DNA of 64,000 bases from Pleomorphochaeta sp963678575 (lineage in GTDB: Bacteria > Spirochaetota > Spirochaetia > Sphaerochaetales > Sphaerochaetaceae). Numbering within the stretch: position 1 is the first letter of the stretch; the number at the start of each line of letters is the position of its first letter. The notes below the pieces were generated by a model, which did not search any database, was not told the DNA's origin, and worked only from the letters and a program-made list of their open reading frames with translations. This document shows positions 6,770 through 16,264 of the stretch, piece by piece. The DNA is taken from contig CAXXHV010000002.1 in NCBI GenBank assembly GCA_963678575.2, positions 868,001 to 932,000 on the forward strand. The letters are read 5' to 3'. The translations under genes and the position numbers were made by a program.

Positions 6770-8887
6770 ATGAAAAGTTTACATACACAAGGTTATACAC
6801 AAAACAGAGAATTGTCTTGGTTAAAATTCAATAAAAGAGTTTTAGAAGAAGGAATGGATGAAACGGTTCCTTTACTCGAACGATTAAAATTTATTTCAAT
6901 TTTTACAAGTAATCTTGATGAATTTTTTATGATAAGAGTTGGTTCTCTTTTTGATATGTTAGAGTGTAATGAAGCTGTAATTGATAATAGATCAGGTTTA
7001 TCTCCTCAGCAGCAATTGTCCGAAATATATAATGAAGTAGGTCTTTTATATAAAGAAAAAGAAAAAGCATATGAAAATGTTGAAAATCAACTTAGACTTC
7101 ATGAAATATCAAATTTAAAATATAAAGAACTTTCAAATGTCGAAAAGAAATATGTAAAAAAATATTTTGATAGTAATGTTTTACCAATTCTATCGCCTCA
7201 AATTGTTGATTCTCATCACCCTTTTCCCCATTTGAGTAATGAAACAATACATGTTGGAGCAATGCTTGAACATAATGGAGAGGAATTGTTTTCAGTAATT
7301 GCAATTCCTGAAGCTTTACCCTCTCATATTTTTTTACCTAGTCCAAAACTAAGATATATTTCTTTGGCTAATATTGTATTAAAATATTATGATGAAATTT
7401 TTTCTATGTATAAAGTTCAAGACAAAACTATTTTTAGAGTTACTCGAAATGGTGATATAAATGCTGATGATGAAGCTTTTGAAATTGAAAATGATTTTAG
7501 AAAAAAAATGAAAAAGCTTTTGCAAAAAAGAAAAAAACTAGCTGCAGTAAGATTGGAATTATCTAATAATGTAAGTGGTTCTTTTACAAAGTTTTTATTG
7601 TCTAAAATAAATTTATTAGAAAATCAAATGTACATTACAGAAGCTCCATTAGATTTATCATATGCTTTTATGTTAGAAGATTATATTGAAATGCCTTCTA
7701 AAAGAACGCTTTCTTATAAGCCTTTTATCCCCCAAAAAACACCAAAAATAAATCTCAATTATAGTTTAATAAAACAAATACAAAAAAGAGATTTGTTACT
7801 ATCTTATCCTTTTCAAAGTATGTCTCCATATCTTAAATTGATAAAAGAGGCAGCAAATCATAAAAATGTTATTAGTATAAAAATTACAATATATAGATTA
7901 GCTACCCAAGCTAAATTAGTTGAATATTTATGTAGTGCCGCTGAAAATGGAAAAGATGTTACAGTTTTAATTGAATTAAGAGCTAGATTTGATGAGCAAA
8001 ATAATATTGACTGGTCTCAGCGATTAGAAGAATCTGGTTGTAAGGTTTACTATGGGTTTGAAGGATTTAAAGTTCATTCAAAAATAACTTTAATTACATT
8101 AAGAGAAAAAGGTAATTTAAGTTATATAACTCAAATTGGTACAGGCAACTATAATGAAAATACAGCAAAGTTATATACAGATTTATGCTACATTACTAGT
8201 AATTCATCACTTGGTATAGATGCATCACAATTCTTTAAAAATATGTCTATTTCTAATCTTTTAGGATCTTATACTCAATTATTAGTCTCTCCAGTTAACT
8301 TCAAGCCTTCGATTTTGAATCTTATTGATAGAGAAATAGAAAAAAAAGAAGATGGCTTAATTAAAATAAAAGTTAATTCTATTACAGATATTGATGTAAT
8401 AGAAAGGTTAAAATTAGCATCATGTAGTGGTGTCAAAATTAAAATGATAGTAAGAGGTATTTGTTGTTTAGTTCCAGGTGTTAAAGATAAAACTGAAAAT
8501 ATTGAAATTACAAGTATTGTAGGTAGATATTTAGAACATTCTAGAGTATTTATATTTGGTAAAGGTGAAGAGGAAAAACTCTTTATTGCTTCTGCAGATT
8601 TTATGACTAGAAATACAGAGAGACGCGTTGAAATTGCAACAGTAATAACAAACCCAGAAATTAAGAAACAGATAAATCATATAATTGATTTATGTTTTAA
8701 AGATAATACAAAAGCAAGGAAACTCGATAATAAAGGGAATTATAATAAAATAGATAAGAATAATAAATCTTTTGATTCTCAAAGTATTTTGATGAAAGAA
8801 GCAATAGAAGAAAGTAAAAAACCTGTAGTTAATGATGATAAATTTTTAAGAAGACTAATAAAAAAATTCAAAAGAGAAATTACCTAA
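6770..8887 (+). CDS. ppk: Polyphosphate kinase 1
   Basis: 705 residues, the normal PPK1 length. The N-terminal domain starts NRELSWLKFNKRVLEE, typical of the family. The catalytic core has ELRARFDEQNNIDW and, shortly after, GFKVHSKITL with the phospho-accepting histidine. A second conserved histidine lies in YLEHSRVFIF, and FMTRNTERRVE closes the core. The enzyme reversibly transfers the terminal phosphate of ATP to polyphosphate. A lysine- and asparagine-rich tail of about 50 residues follows the core. The ribosome-binding site AAGGA precedes the ATG. Its stop overlaps the convergent gene at 8880 by 8 bases, and no terminator is visible between them. Confidence 0.95.
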   Translation: MKSLHTQGYTQNRELSWLKFNKRVLEEGMDETVPLLERLKFISIFTSNLDEFFMIRVGSLFDMLECNEAVIDNRSGLSPQQQLSEIYNEVGLLYKEKEKAYENVENQLRLHEISNLKYKELSNVEKKYVKKYFDSNVLPILSPQIVDSHHPFPHLSNETIHVGAMLEHNGEELFSVIAIPEALPSHIFLPSPKLRYISLANIVLKYYDEIFSMYKVQDKTIFRVTRNGDINADDEAFEIENDFRKKMKKLLQKRKKLAAVRLELSNNVSGSFTKFLLSKINLLENQMYITEAPLDLSYAFMLEDYIEMPSKRTLSYKPFIPQKTPKINLNYSLIKQIQKRDLLLSYPFQSMSPYLKLIKEAANHKNVISIKITIYRLATQAKLVEYLCSAAENGKDVTVLIELRARFDEQNNIDWSQRLEESGCKVYYGFEGFKVHSKITLITLREKGNLSYITQIGTGNYNENTAKLYTDLCYITSNSSLGIDASQFFKNMSISNLLGSYTQLLVSPVNFKPSILNLIDREIEKKEDGLIKIKVNSITDIDVIERLKLASCSGVKIKMIVRGICCLVPGVKDKTENIEITSIVGRYLEHSRVFIFGKGEEEKLFIASADFMTRNTERRVEIATVITNPEIKKQINHIIDLCFKDNTKARKLDNKGNYNKIDKNNKSFDSQSILMKEAIEESKKPVVNDDKFLRRLIKKFKREIT

Positions 8888-9299
8888 AAGTTAAAGCGAT
8901 AATTTGGTTAAATCCCTTATCATAAATTATATCAATTATTTCGCCAGAACTTAATTCAAGTGATAGAGATATATTGTTTTTTTGATATGTTATTAATGAA
9001 AAATATATAGCCTCTTTTATTGGTAATAGTGAAGCTAATTTCTTACTATATTTTTTACTGAATCCATAGTGAAATTCTTTTAGAACATTTTTTTCAATCC
9101 ATGCTGGACTATAATTTTCTTTAAAAATTTGGTTTGTTTGTTTTAACAATGGTTCTCGATTAGCAAATTGTAAATAACCAATTTTGGAGCTTTTTGGCAT
9201 TATTGTTTCATTATATATTTCAATTTCAGAATTATTTGAATATATATTGCTCATTGATAATAAAATAATAAATGTAAAAACTAATATTTTTTTATTCAT
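8880..9299 (-). CDS. Putative secreted protein of unknown family
   Basis: 139 residues from the ATG at 9299 (MNKKILVFTFIILLSMSNIYS). I prefer this start because it gives a proper signal peptide, cleaved near residue 21. The frame stays open to 9365 but would put a second hydrophobic stretch ahead of it. The mature part of about 118 residues is basic, with no recognised motif. The last strands (NISLSLELSSGEIIDIIYDKG) look like beta-structure. There is no convincing Shine-Dalgarno site. It converges with ppk and overlaps its end by 8 bases. Function unknown. Confidence 0.5.
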   Translation of the reverse strand: MNKKILVFTFIILLSMSNIYSNNSEIEIYNETIMPKSSKIGYLQFANREPLLKQTNQIFKENYSPAWIEKNVLKEFHYGFSKKYSKKLASLLPIKEAIYFSLITYQKNNISLSLELSSGEIIDIIYDKGFNQIIALTFR

Positions 9300-9475
9300 A
9301 TAATATAGGATATAATAAATTGATATATCACACAATATTAATATAATAATTACTAGACAAAACAATAAAATTCTTTTATTAAGAGTATTAAAAAGTAAAT
9401 ATCATATTCTTATAATGATAATAAATAAAGAAAAAATGTTGGTATTAAAGAACCAATATTGATTAGGATTGATAA

Positions 9476-10765
9476 ATGAGAAATGAAACAAATAAAGACT
9501 TATTATCTTATCTAGAGATTGATTATAATAAGAATATAAGAGATCCATTATGGAAAGATATAAAACTAAATAAATCAATATATAGAATATATAAATCTAA
9601 GGAAGTACAGAAATTATCCAGAATTAAACAATTAGGTCCAACAAATTTAGTTTATCCAGGCGCTATGCATACAAGATTGTGTCATAGTCTTGGTGTTTAT
9701 CATTTATCAAGAATGATTATTATTTCTTTGTTATCTAAAGAAAATTGTCCTAAATTCTCAAGAGAAGGTATTGATTCATTTTTAGCAGCTGCACTTCTCC
9801 ACGATATTGGACACTACCCTTATACGCACTCATTAAAAGAACTACCGCTAGTTGATCATGAAATTTTAGCAACAAAGATTATAAATAGTAATAGTGAATT
9901 AAATAAAGTTTTATTAGAAGAAAAATTTAGTATAAGTAGTATTTGTAATATTTTAGATTTTAAATCACCTCCAATTAATGACGAGATAAAAATATATAAA
10001 TCTTTATTATCTGGTGCTTTAGATCCAGATAAATTGGATTATTTAAATAGAGATGCTTTTTTTGCTGGAGTTACATATGGCTTGCAAGACTGTTCATATA
10101 TTATTTCACATTTAACCATTTTTGATGGACAAAGTGCATTAATGGAGAGTGCAAAAACTTCTCTTGAGCATTTACTTTTTGCTAAATATCAAATGTATAA
10201 AACGGTTTATTGGCATAAAAAAACAAGATGTGCTACAGCAATGATAAAGAAAACATTGATATATAATTTGAATAACAATTATATAACTGAAGATCAACTT
10301 TATAATTTAGATGATTATAGTTTTAATGAATTAGCACAAAATAATCAAAAAACTTTTAATAATGTTTTATTGGTAAAAGATAACAAATTATTTAAAACTA
10401 AATATGAAGAACAATTTGATAATAAAGATTTATTTCATAACTATTGTGTAGATTTAAAAAATCGTAATGTTTTTGAAAATGAAATGTATAAAATACTAGT
10501 CAATAAACATAGTAATTTAAGTCCTGATCAACTAATAATTGATATACCTGAACATATATCTTTTGAAGTTGACATACCTATATTATTTAAAAATAGAAGT
10601 ACTCAATTATTTAAAGATTGTGATGAAATTTTTAGTTCAAAAGTAATTTCTGGCTTTGAATCATCCTTAAGAAAAGTTAGAATTTTTACACTCTCAGAAA
10701 TTAAAAAAGATGAAATAAAAGAGGCAATTACCTTATGCAAGAAAAAATTAAATATAACACTTTAA
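9476..10765 (+). CDS. HD-domain phosphohydrolase (YwfO/dGTPase-like)
   Basis: 429 residues of the COG1078 type. The metal-binding residues are all present: His65/His70 in MHTRLCHSLG, His109-Asp110 in LLHDIGHYPYTH, and Asp185 in DPDKLDYLNRD. This set and the segment GPTNLVYPGAMHTR are typical of dNTP triphosphohydrolase-like HD proteins. The likely action is hydrolysis of a nucleotide phosphate in the cytoplasm, with the true substrate unknown. Its 3' end overlaps the following TtcA-like gene by 31 bases in another frame, so translation is probably coupled. Confidence 0.88.
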   Translation: MRNETNKDLLSYLEIDYNKNIRDPLWKDIKLNKSIYRIYKSKEVQKLSRIKQLGPTNLVYPGAMHTRLCHSLGVYHLSRMIIISLLSKENCPKFSREGIDSFLAAALLHDIGHYPYTHSLKELPLVDHEILATKIINSNSELNKVLLEEKFSISSICNILDFKSPPINDEIKIYKSLLSGALDPDKLDYLNRDAFFAGVTYGLQDCSYIISHLTIFDGQSALMESAKTSLEHLLFAKYQMYKTVYWHKKTRCATAMIKKTLIYNLNNNYITEDQLYNLDDYSFNELAQNNQKTFNNVLLVKDNKLFKTKYEEQFDNKDLFHNYCVDLKNRNVFENEMYKILVNKHSNLSPDQLIIDIPEHISFEVDIPILFKNRSTQLFKDCDEIFSSKVISGFESSLRKVRIFTLSEIKKDEIKEAITLCKKKLNITL

Positions 10766-11496
10766 TAAATGGAGATATTCCACCCTGGGTTAGAAGATAT
10801 ATAAAACAAACTGGAAAAACAATCAATTCTTTCGAAATGATAAAAGATAATGAAACTATATTATTGTCTGTTTCTGGTGGTAAAGACTCTTTAGCACTAG
10901 CTTTAGCTTTATCATTGAGAAGAAAATGGCTCCCAATTAATTATAATTTAAAAGCAATTATGATCAATTGGATTGAACATCCAATTGATGAAGATGCTAA
11001 AAAGAAATTATATAAATTTTTTGAAGATTTAGATATAGAATTTACCATTTTTGATGAACCACAGTATTCTCTTTCATTTAAAGGAGAATTTAATTGTTAT
11101 TTATGTTCAAGAAATAGGAGACGGATATTATTTAATTATGCTCAAGAAAATAAAATGAAAATTGTTGCTTTAGGACATCATTTGGATGATTTAGTTGAAA
11201 CAACATTAATTAACACCTGTTTTAGAGGTAATTTTTCAACAATGTTGCCTGTTCAAGAGTTTTTTGATTCATCATTATTTATAATTCGTCCAATGATAGA
11301 AGTTCATGAAAATGTTTTAAAGAGACTAGCAGAAAATTATAATCTACCAGTTGTTAAACCTGTTTGTCCTTATGATCAAACTAATATTCGCTCAAAATTG
11401 AAACCAATAATTTCAAATTTATGTCATATTGATAAACTAACTCGTGAACATATTTTTAAAGCACATCAGTTTTCTGAGAAAATTATTAGAGATTAA
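10735..11496 (+). CDS. ttcA: TtcA-family tRNA thiolation enzyme (PP-loop ATPase)
   Basis: 253 residues. The PP-loop SGGKDS is at residues 47-52. Cysteines at 121 and 124 (CYLC) and at 211 (PVCPYDQ) fit the three Fe-S ligands of TtcA. GHHLDDLVETTL near residue 147 is the family's adenylation motif. TtcA makes 2-thiocytidine at tRNA position 32 using a 4Fe-4S cluster. Related clades act on other tRNA bases, so the exact product is inferred. The start lies 31 bases inside the HD gene, and only a purine-rich AAGAGG stretch lies close to the ATG. Confidence 0.82.
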   Translation: MQEKIKYNTLINGDIPPWVRRYIKQTGKTINSFEMIKDNETILLSVSGGKDSLALALALSLRRKWLPINYNLKAIMINWIEHPIDEDAKKKLYKFFEDLDIEFTIFDEPQYSLSFKGEFNCYLCSRNRRRILFNYAQENKMKIVALGHHLDDLVETTLINTCFRGNFSTMLPVQEFFDSSLFIIRPMIEVHENVLKRLAENYNLPVVKPVCPYDQTNIRSKLKPIISNLCHIDKLTREHIFKAHQFSEKIIRD

Positions 11497-11564
11497 GGTG
11501 TATTATAGTATGATTATACCTGTCATATATTTAATGGATTTTTTCAATTGTTAAATAAAGTACT

Positions 11565-11592
11565 TTTAACATAGCAATTTATAATGTATAAT
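11565..11592 (+). promoter_or_regulatory. Probable promoter of the outer-membrane protein pair
   Basis: TTTAAC, a 16-base spacer, then TATAAT, 34 bases before the GTG start at 11627. The AAGGAG ribosome-binding site is at 11615-11620. Confidence 0.55.
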
Positions 11593-11626
11593 TTAATTAA
11601 ATATAATATATTATAAGGAGCTATAT

Positions 11627-12964
11627 GTGCAAAATCGTAAATCATTATTATTGCTATTAGTACTTTTTTCTATAAACATTTCTCTCTTTGCAGGATTTGG
11701 ATTTGACGTAGGACTTAATTATACCCCAACTACAATTGATGATTCTGGAACTGAAATTGATAGTGAATATCCCTTTAGTTTAGTAGCTTTACCTTCTTTT
11801 AGTTCTGGAAATTTTGCAATGGAACTAAATGCTCCTGTATTTTTTAAATTTGATACTTCATTATTAAGTTTTGATTATTCAAATTATTCACTTCCAGAAG
11901 CTACAGATGATTTTTTAGAAACATCTGTGTTATATACTAAATATATTTTTAATTTTATTAATTATATTCAAATTGGATCCTTTAATGATGATTTGGCATT
12001 GCGACTTGGTAAAATTACAAACAGTAGTCTTGGAGATGGGGCTATTTTGTATCATTATAAAGACGATAATGTAGGAAAATTTGAGACTCGTGCTGGATTA
12101 CAAGTAAAACTAGATGGCGCAGCTGTAAATTTACCACTTTCCGTTGAATTAATTACAACTGATTTATTTAATCCTGATTTATTAGGTGGAAGATTTGCTG
12201 TTAGACCTATTTTCTTTTTAAATAATAATTTCTTGAATAAATTAACTCTTGGATATTCCGTAACTTATAATACTTTCTACAATGACCCAAGTACTTCTTG
12301 GTTTAATATAGCTTATGATATCCAACTTCCATTATTTAAAACTTTAGATAATAGTATGATTTTATATTACGATTTAATAAGTGAAGAAATAACTGATCCG
12401 TCTAATAATTCTCAAACTAAAGCTTTATCTCAACGTTTTGGATTCTATGGATGGTATCTAACTTCATTCTCTTATGATGCCCATATTAAAAATATTATAG
12501 AAGACAATGCTTATCATTATGATTTTGGAAAACTTAATTATGATTTATTATCAAAAACAATTATTCCACAATTTAAGAGAGATTTTATTGTAAGTGGAAC
12601 TACGGGATATTATTCAAATAATGGATTATCTGAATTTAAACTTGGTACAGAATTGCAATTTTCTGATTTAATTCTAAATAATTACAATCTTAACTTGAAT
12701 ATAAAGAGTTCAAAAGCTATTGGTCCAATAAGTAACTTAAGTGTAAATTTAGAAAAAAATTATATTAAGGATTCACCAACTGGTGTATTTACTGAAGATT
12801 TCATTACTGGTTTTACAACACTAAAAAATCTTAATATCAATTTATCAGCAAATATAATCTTTTATCAAATTAATGAAATTACTGTTGGACTTACCATTGA
12901 AGGTGATGAAAATGGAAATATAGATCCAAAATATTCATTGGGTTACAAGTTTTCACTTCTTTAA
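11627..12964 (+). CDS. Outer-membrane beta-barrel protein (porin-like)
   Basis: 445 residues with a signal peptide (LLLLLVLFSINISLFA, cleavage near residue 22). The start is GTG, 6 bases after AAGGAG; an ATG two bases earlier is out of frame. The mature protein is a succession of short alternating strands rich in Asn, Tyr and Phe with turn residues, as in large spirochaete outer-membrane barrels, and ends YSLGYKFSLL. A stretch near residue 124, LRLGKITNSSLGDGAILY, has a counterpart near residue 733 of the next protein. The family is not recognised. It is followed 12 bases later by the FecR/phosphatase-like fusion, so the two are made together. Confidence 0.7.
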   Translation: MQNRKSLLLLLVLFSINISLFAGFGFDVGLNYTPTTIDDSGTEIDSEYPFSLVALPSFSSGNFAMELNAPVFFKFDTSLLSFDYSNYSLPEATDDFLETSVLYTKYIFNFINYIQIGSFNDDLALRLGKITNSSLGDGAILYHYKDDNVGKFETRAGLQVKLDGAAVNLPLSVELITTDLFNPDLLGGRFAVRPIFFLNNNFLNKLTLGYSVTYNTFYNDPSTSWFNIAYDIQLPLFKTLDNSMILYYDLISEEITDPSNNSQTKALSQRFGFYGWYLTSFSYDAHIKNIIEDNAYHYDFGKLNYDLLSKTIIPQFKRDFIVSGTTGYYSNNGLSEFKLGTELQFSDLILNNYNLNLNIKSSKAIGPISNLSVNLEKNYIKDSPTGVFTEDFITGFTTLKNLNINLSANIIFYQINEITVGLTIEGDENGNIDPKYSLGYKFSLL

Positions 12965-12976
12965 AAAGGAGAAGGA

Positions 12977-15900
12977 ATGTATATGAACAAAATTATTAAA
13001 AAAATAATTATCACACTACTTTTGAGTACTATATCTGTATCAACTTTATTTTCTCAATCGGCATCGTTTGATATAGTAAAAGGGAATATAAATTCATTTA
13101 ATATATATAATGAGTCTGGTAAAAAAATAAAAATAAATTCTCAAACTGATATACCTATAACAGGCAAAATCATATTTCAGACTCAAGATGAACCAGTGAC
13201 TTTAAATTATACTTATGGCACTTTGGAAATATCTTCAAACTCCTTGCTAGTTGTTGATCCCTTTTCTGAAGAACCTATATTATATTTAATTGATGGTGAT
13301 ATCACACTGCAAACTGATTCTGAGATTTTACAAAATTATAAAATTTTAACTCCTGTAAGTGAATATAATTTTAATAGTCCAGCAAAAATAAACGTTATAA
13401 GTACTGATAAACTTGAATACGGTATATTTTATAAGGGGCAAGGTACTTCTTATAACGCGTTAACTGCTCAAACGACTCAAATGTTTAGCTCTCAAATGAT
13501 TAATATGGCTTATCCAGATAATTTTAGTATCACAATACCAGCTGGGTATGAAGAGAATAATGTTAATTATGAAAGTAATGATTCAATTGATTATGTTTCT
13601 CAAGTTTATCAGGATACTGATAATGAAATTATGACTAAAAAAAGAGACCTTAGTGAGCAAAATCGAATTAATTTCTTAAATGGCTCTTACTTATTAGGAA
13701 TTAAACCTATCCAGAAAAGTAATAATTTTGATAAAGTTACAACAATAAACTTTATAATTACTGGAAATGGACAAGGGAATATTAATAGTATTGATTTAGC
13801 AACATTATCTGGAATTATAAAAGAAGCAAAGAATAATAATACGAATATATTATTAATTGATGGAGGAAATACAATTAATGGGTCTCCTTATGTTTCTTTT
13901 GATAAAGGAAAAACTGCTATAAAGGTTTTAGATAAAATAGGATACGATATTTTTGTTCCTGGTCCTATTGATTTTAGCTATGGAATTAATCGTTTATCAT
14001 TATTATCAAAAAATTCTGATATTAATTTTATAAGTACAAATGCATTAAATAGAAATCAATTATTCTATTTTAACCCTTATGGATTATATCTTTTTGACGA
14101 TTTTAAAATAGCTGTATTAGGATTATCTAGTCCATCAGATACCACTGGAATGATGGATCTTGATTTAACAAATAATATAATTATTGATAATGCTCAAACA
14201 GCAATTGATAAGGCAAACGAAATAGCAGATTATGTTGTTTTGATATCTAATCTTAATTATGATAAATTTGATTCTGAATATATATTAAATAAACTAAATG
14301 GAATTGATTTAGTAATTGATAGTAACAATAGTGATGCTACTTTAATGAGTATAGATGGAGTCCCATTAATAAATACTGGAGTAGGATATTCTGAAATTCA
14401 AAATTATACAATCAATGTAAAAAATGAAAAAGTAATTTCTAGTAGATATGCTAAAGTCTATGCTTCAAATTTAGAGGAAGATAATAATAGACTTCTTTCT
14501 TCATTAAATATTAATTCATTCAGCAAAGATGAAGAAATTATAAATATTCTTAATAATATTATAATTCCAAGTAATTTGTCTGCATTTGTTATTGAACCAA
14601 AGATTACTAATGTTTCAACTACTTTAAATGATTTAAAAATTACTTCAAAAACTTCAAATTTACGTGTACCTGAAGTTCCCAAGTTTGCTAACTCTGTTTT
14701 AGTGATACCTACTTCAGAGGAAAATTTAGATAAAATAATTGTTAATGATATTAAAGCTCCAAAATTTAAAGATATTTCTTATAAAGTAAAAAAGGAAGCT
14801 CCAAGTGAGCTAGTTATCAAAAATAAGGTTGAACCTGTTGAAGCTATAATAACAAAAACTGAGCCTAAAAAAGCAAATATTTATACAGGTGAAGATTTAA
14901 AAATTAAAACTCATGTTGGTTTGAATTCTGATTTATCTGCAATAGCAGATGTTAATAGTATGTCAATTTCAGATATTGATTATTCTGCTATTTTAACACT
15001 TTACCCATATGTTTCTTATGATGGCTTCTCTTTTGGATTAAAATTTTCAGCAGATATAGACCAAGATTTAAATTATAATCTACCACTATATCCTTTCCCT
15101 ACTTCTACAGCTGAAACAAGTGAATATATTGTTGATTTAATTGACCATTTAAAAATAGTTAATAATAGTGGAAGTTTTGACTTACAAATTAATAGAAATA
15201 CTTTTAATTCAAATATTAATTCTGGATTGCTTTATGATTCAATTGGTGGATCAGATTTACATCTTATTTCTATTATTGATACAAACTCATTTAATTTAAC
15301 TACAGTATTATCAAATTTAGATATTTTTAAACCCTTATCAAATACAACATCTGAAGATTTTTCTTTATTTGCTACATTTAAACCGGCTGATTTATTAAAT
15401 ATTAATTTTGGAGCTATCGCTAAAGGAAATAAATCAACATTAGATGTTTATCCAAGTCTCAATTTTAATCTTATACCAGTTAATAATAAAGATATTCAAG
15501 TTAATTTTAATCTTGGTGCTACTTTATATTTTGAAGCTTTACCAACTCTTAATTTCCAAACAATATTAAATCCTGGTAATCCTAATTTAATTCCAAACTA
15601 TTTAGCAAATACTTCACTTGAAATAAAGTCTAATACTTTAGATTTATCAATTGGTGCAACTTATTTGATTACTGAGGATTTGAATAAGTTTACTTCAAAT
15701 ATGATTCATAAAAATACTATCAATACTGATGTATTTACTGCTGTTGATTCAAATACTCTATCAGCAATTGCAAAAATTGGATATTCAAATGATAAAATTA
15801 ATTTATCAACAGTTTATACTTTGCCATTTGATTTAAGTTCAATGGCTTTAGATAAAGATCTTATTGATTTGAGTTTAGATTTAAAATTTGGTAATTTAGG

Positions 15901-16120
15901 TTTAGGTGGTTTTTACTTATATAATGATTTTATAAATCACCTTAAAACAATTACTGATATTAAAGCTTTCTTAGTAAATGATTATACAGAATATGGTGGA
16001 TATTTAAGTTATTCTATTAATAACTTAATAGTAAAAGCTAATTTATCATTACCAGCTTCTACCTCAGTACCACTTTCTGTTGTATTTAGCTTAAAGTATA
16101 ATCTAGATTATACTTTATAA
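12977..16120 (+). CDS. FecR-like / inactivated 5'-nucleotidase-like / beta-barrel fusion, outer-membrane associated
   Basis: 1047 residues with a signal peptide to about residue 26. Residues 28-175 look like a FecR-type beta domain. Residues 255-490 follow the layout of the UshA-type metallophosphatase domain, including a GYD.F..G..DFSYG..RL segment. Every metal-binding motif is changed: TNDxHG is TGNGQG (262-267), DxGD is DGGN (295-298), GNHEFD is PGPIDF (328-333), the single His is Asn (SNLNYD, 424-429), and GHxH is DSNNSD (448-453). A lysine-rich linker (about 500-645) leads to a 400-residue Asn/Phe/Tyr-rich barrel-like part that resembles the preceding gene. I infer a binding or structural role rather than catalysis. 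AAGGAG precedes the ATG. Confidence 0.65.
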   Translation: MYMNKIIKKIIITLLLSTISVSTLFSQSASFDIVKGNINSFNIYNESGKKIKINSQTDIPITGKIIFQTQDEPVTLNYTYGTLEISSNSLLVVDPFSEEPILYLIDGDITLQTDSEILQNYKILTPVSEYNFNSPAKINVISTDKLEYGIFYKGQGTSYNALTAQTTQMFSSQMINMAYPDNFSITIPAGYEENNVNYESNDSIDYVSQVYQDTDNEIMTKKRDLSEQNRINFLNGSYLLGIKPIQKSNNFDKVTTINFIITGNGQGNINSIDLATLSGIIKEAKNNNTNILLIDGGNTINGSPYVSFDKGKTAIKVLDKIGYDIFVPGPIDFSYGINRLSLLSKNSDINFISTNALNRNQLFYFNPYGLYLFDDFKIAVLGLSSPSDTTGMMDLDLTNNIIIDNAQTAIDKANEIADYVVLISNLNYDKFDSEYILNKLNGIDLVIDSNNSDATLMSIDGVPLINTGVGYSEIQNYTINVKNEKVISSRYAKVYASNLEEDNNRLLSSLNINSFSKDEEIINILNNIIIPSNLSAFVIEPKITNVSTTLNDLKITSKTSNLRVPEVPKFANSVLVIPTSEENLDKIIVNDIKAPKFKDISYKVKKEAPSELVIKNKVEPVEAIITKTEPKKANIYTGEDLKIKTHVGLNSDLSAIADVNSMSISDIDYSAILTLYPYVSYDGFSFGLKFSADIDQDLNYNLPLYPFPTSTAETSEYIVDLIDHLKIVNNSGSFDLQINRNTFNSNINSGLLYDSIGGSDLHLISIIDTNSFNLTTVLSNLDIFKPLSNTTSEDFSLFATFKPADLLNINFGAIAKGNKSTLDVYPSLNFNLIPVNNKDIQVNFNLGATLYFEALPTLNFQTILNPGNPNLIPNYLANTSLEIKSNTLDLSIGATYLITEDLNKFTSNMIHKNTINTDVFTAVDSNTLSAIAKIGYSNDKINLSTVYTLPFDLSSMALDKDLIDLSLDLKFGNLGLGGFYLYNDFINHLKTITDIKAFLVNDYTEYGGYLSYSINNLIVKANLSLPASTSVPLSVVFSLKYNLDYTL

Positions 16121-16145
16121 AAATCTAATATTATATTCAAAACAT

Positions 16146-16192
16146 ATATCCCTTATATTTAATATTTAATTAATATATGGGATATTTTTTTT
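16146..16192 (+). terminator. Terminator of the outer-membrane protein pair
   Basis: ATATCCC and GGGATAT arms around an AT-rich interior that can pair further, ending in a run of eight or more T, 26 bases past the stop at 16120. Confidence 0.75.
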
Positions 16193-16264
16193 ATATTATA
16201 AACAATATAAATATCTTAAAAACGATTAATTAAAATTTTATTTTTATGTTATAATACCTACACT

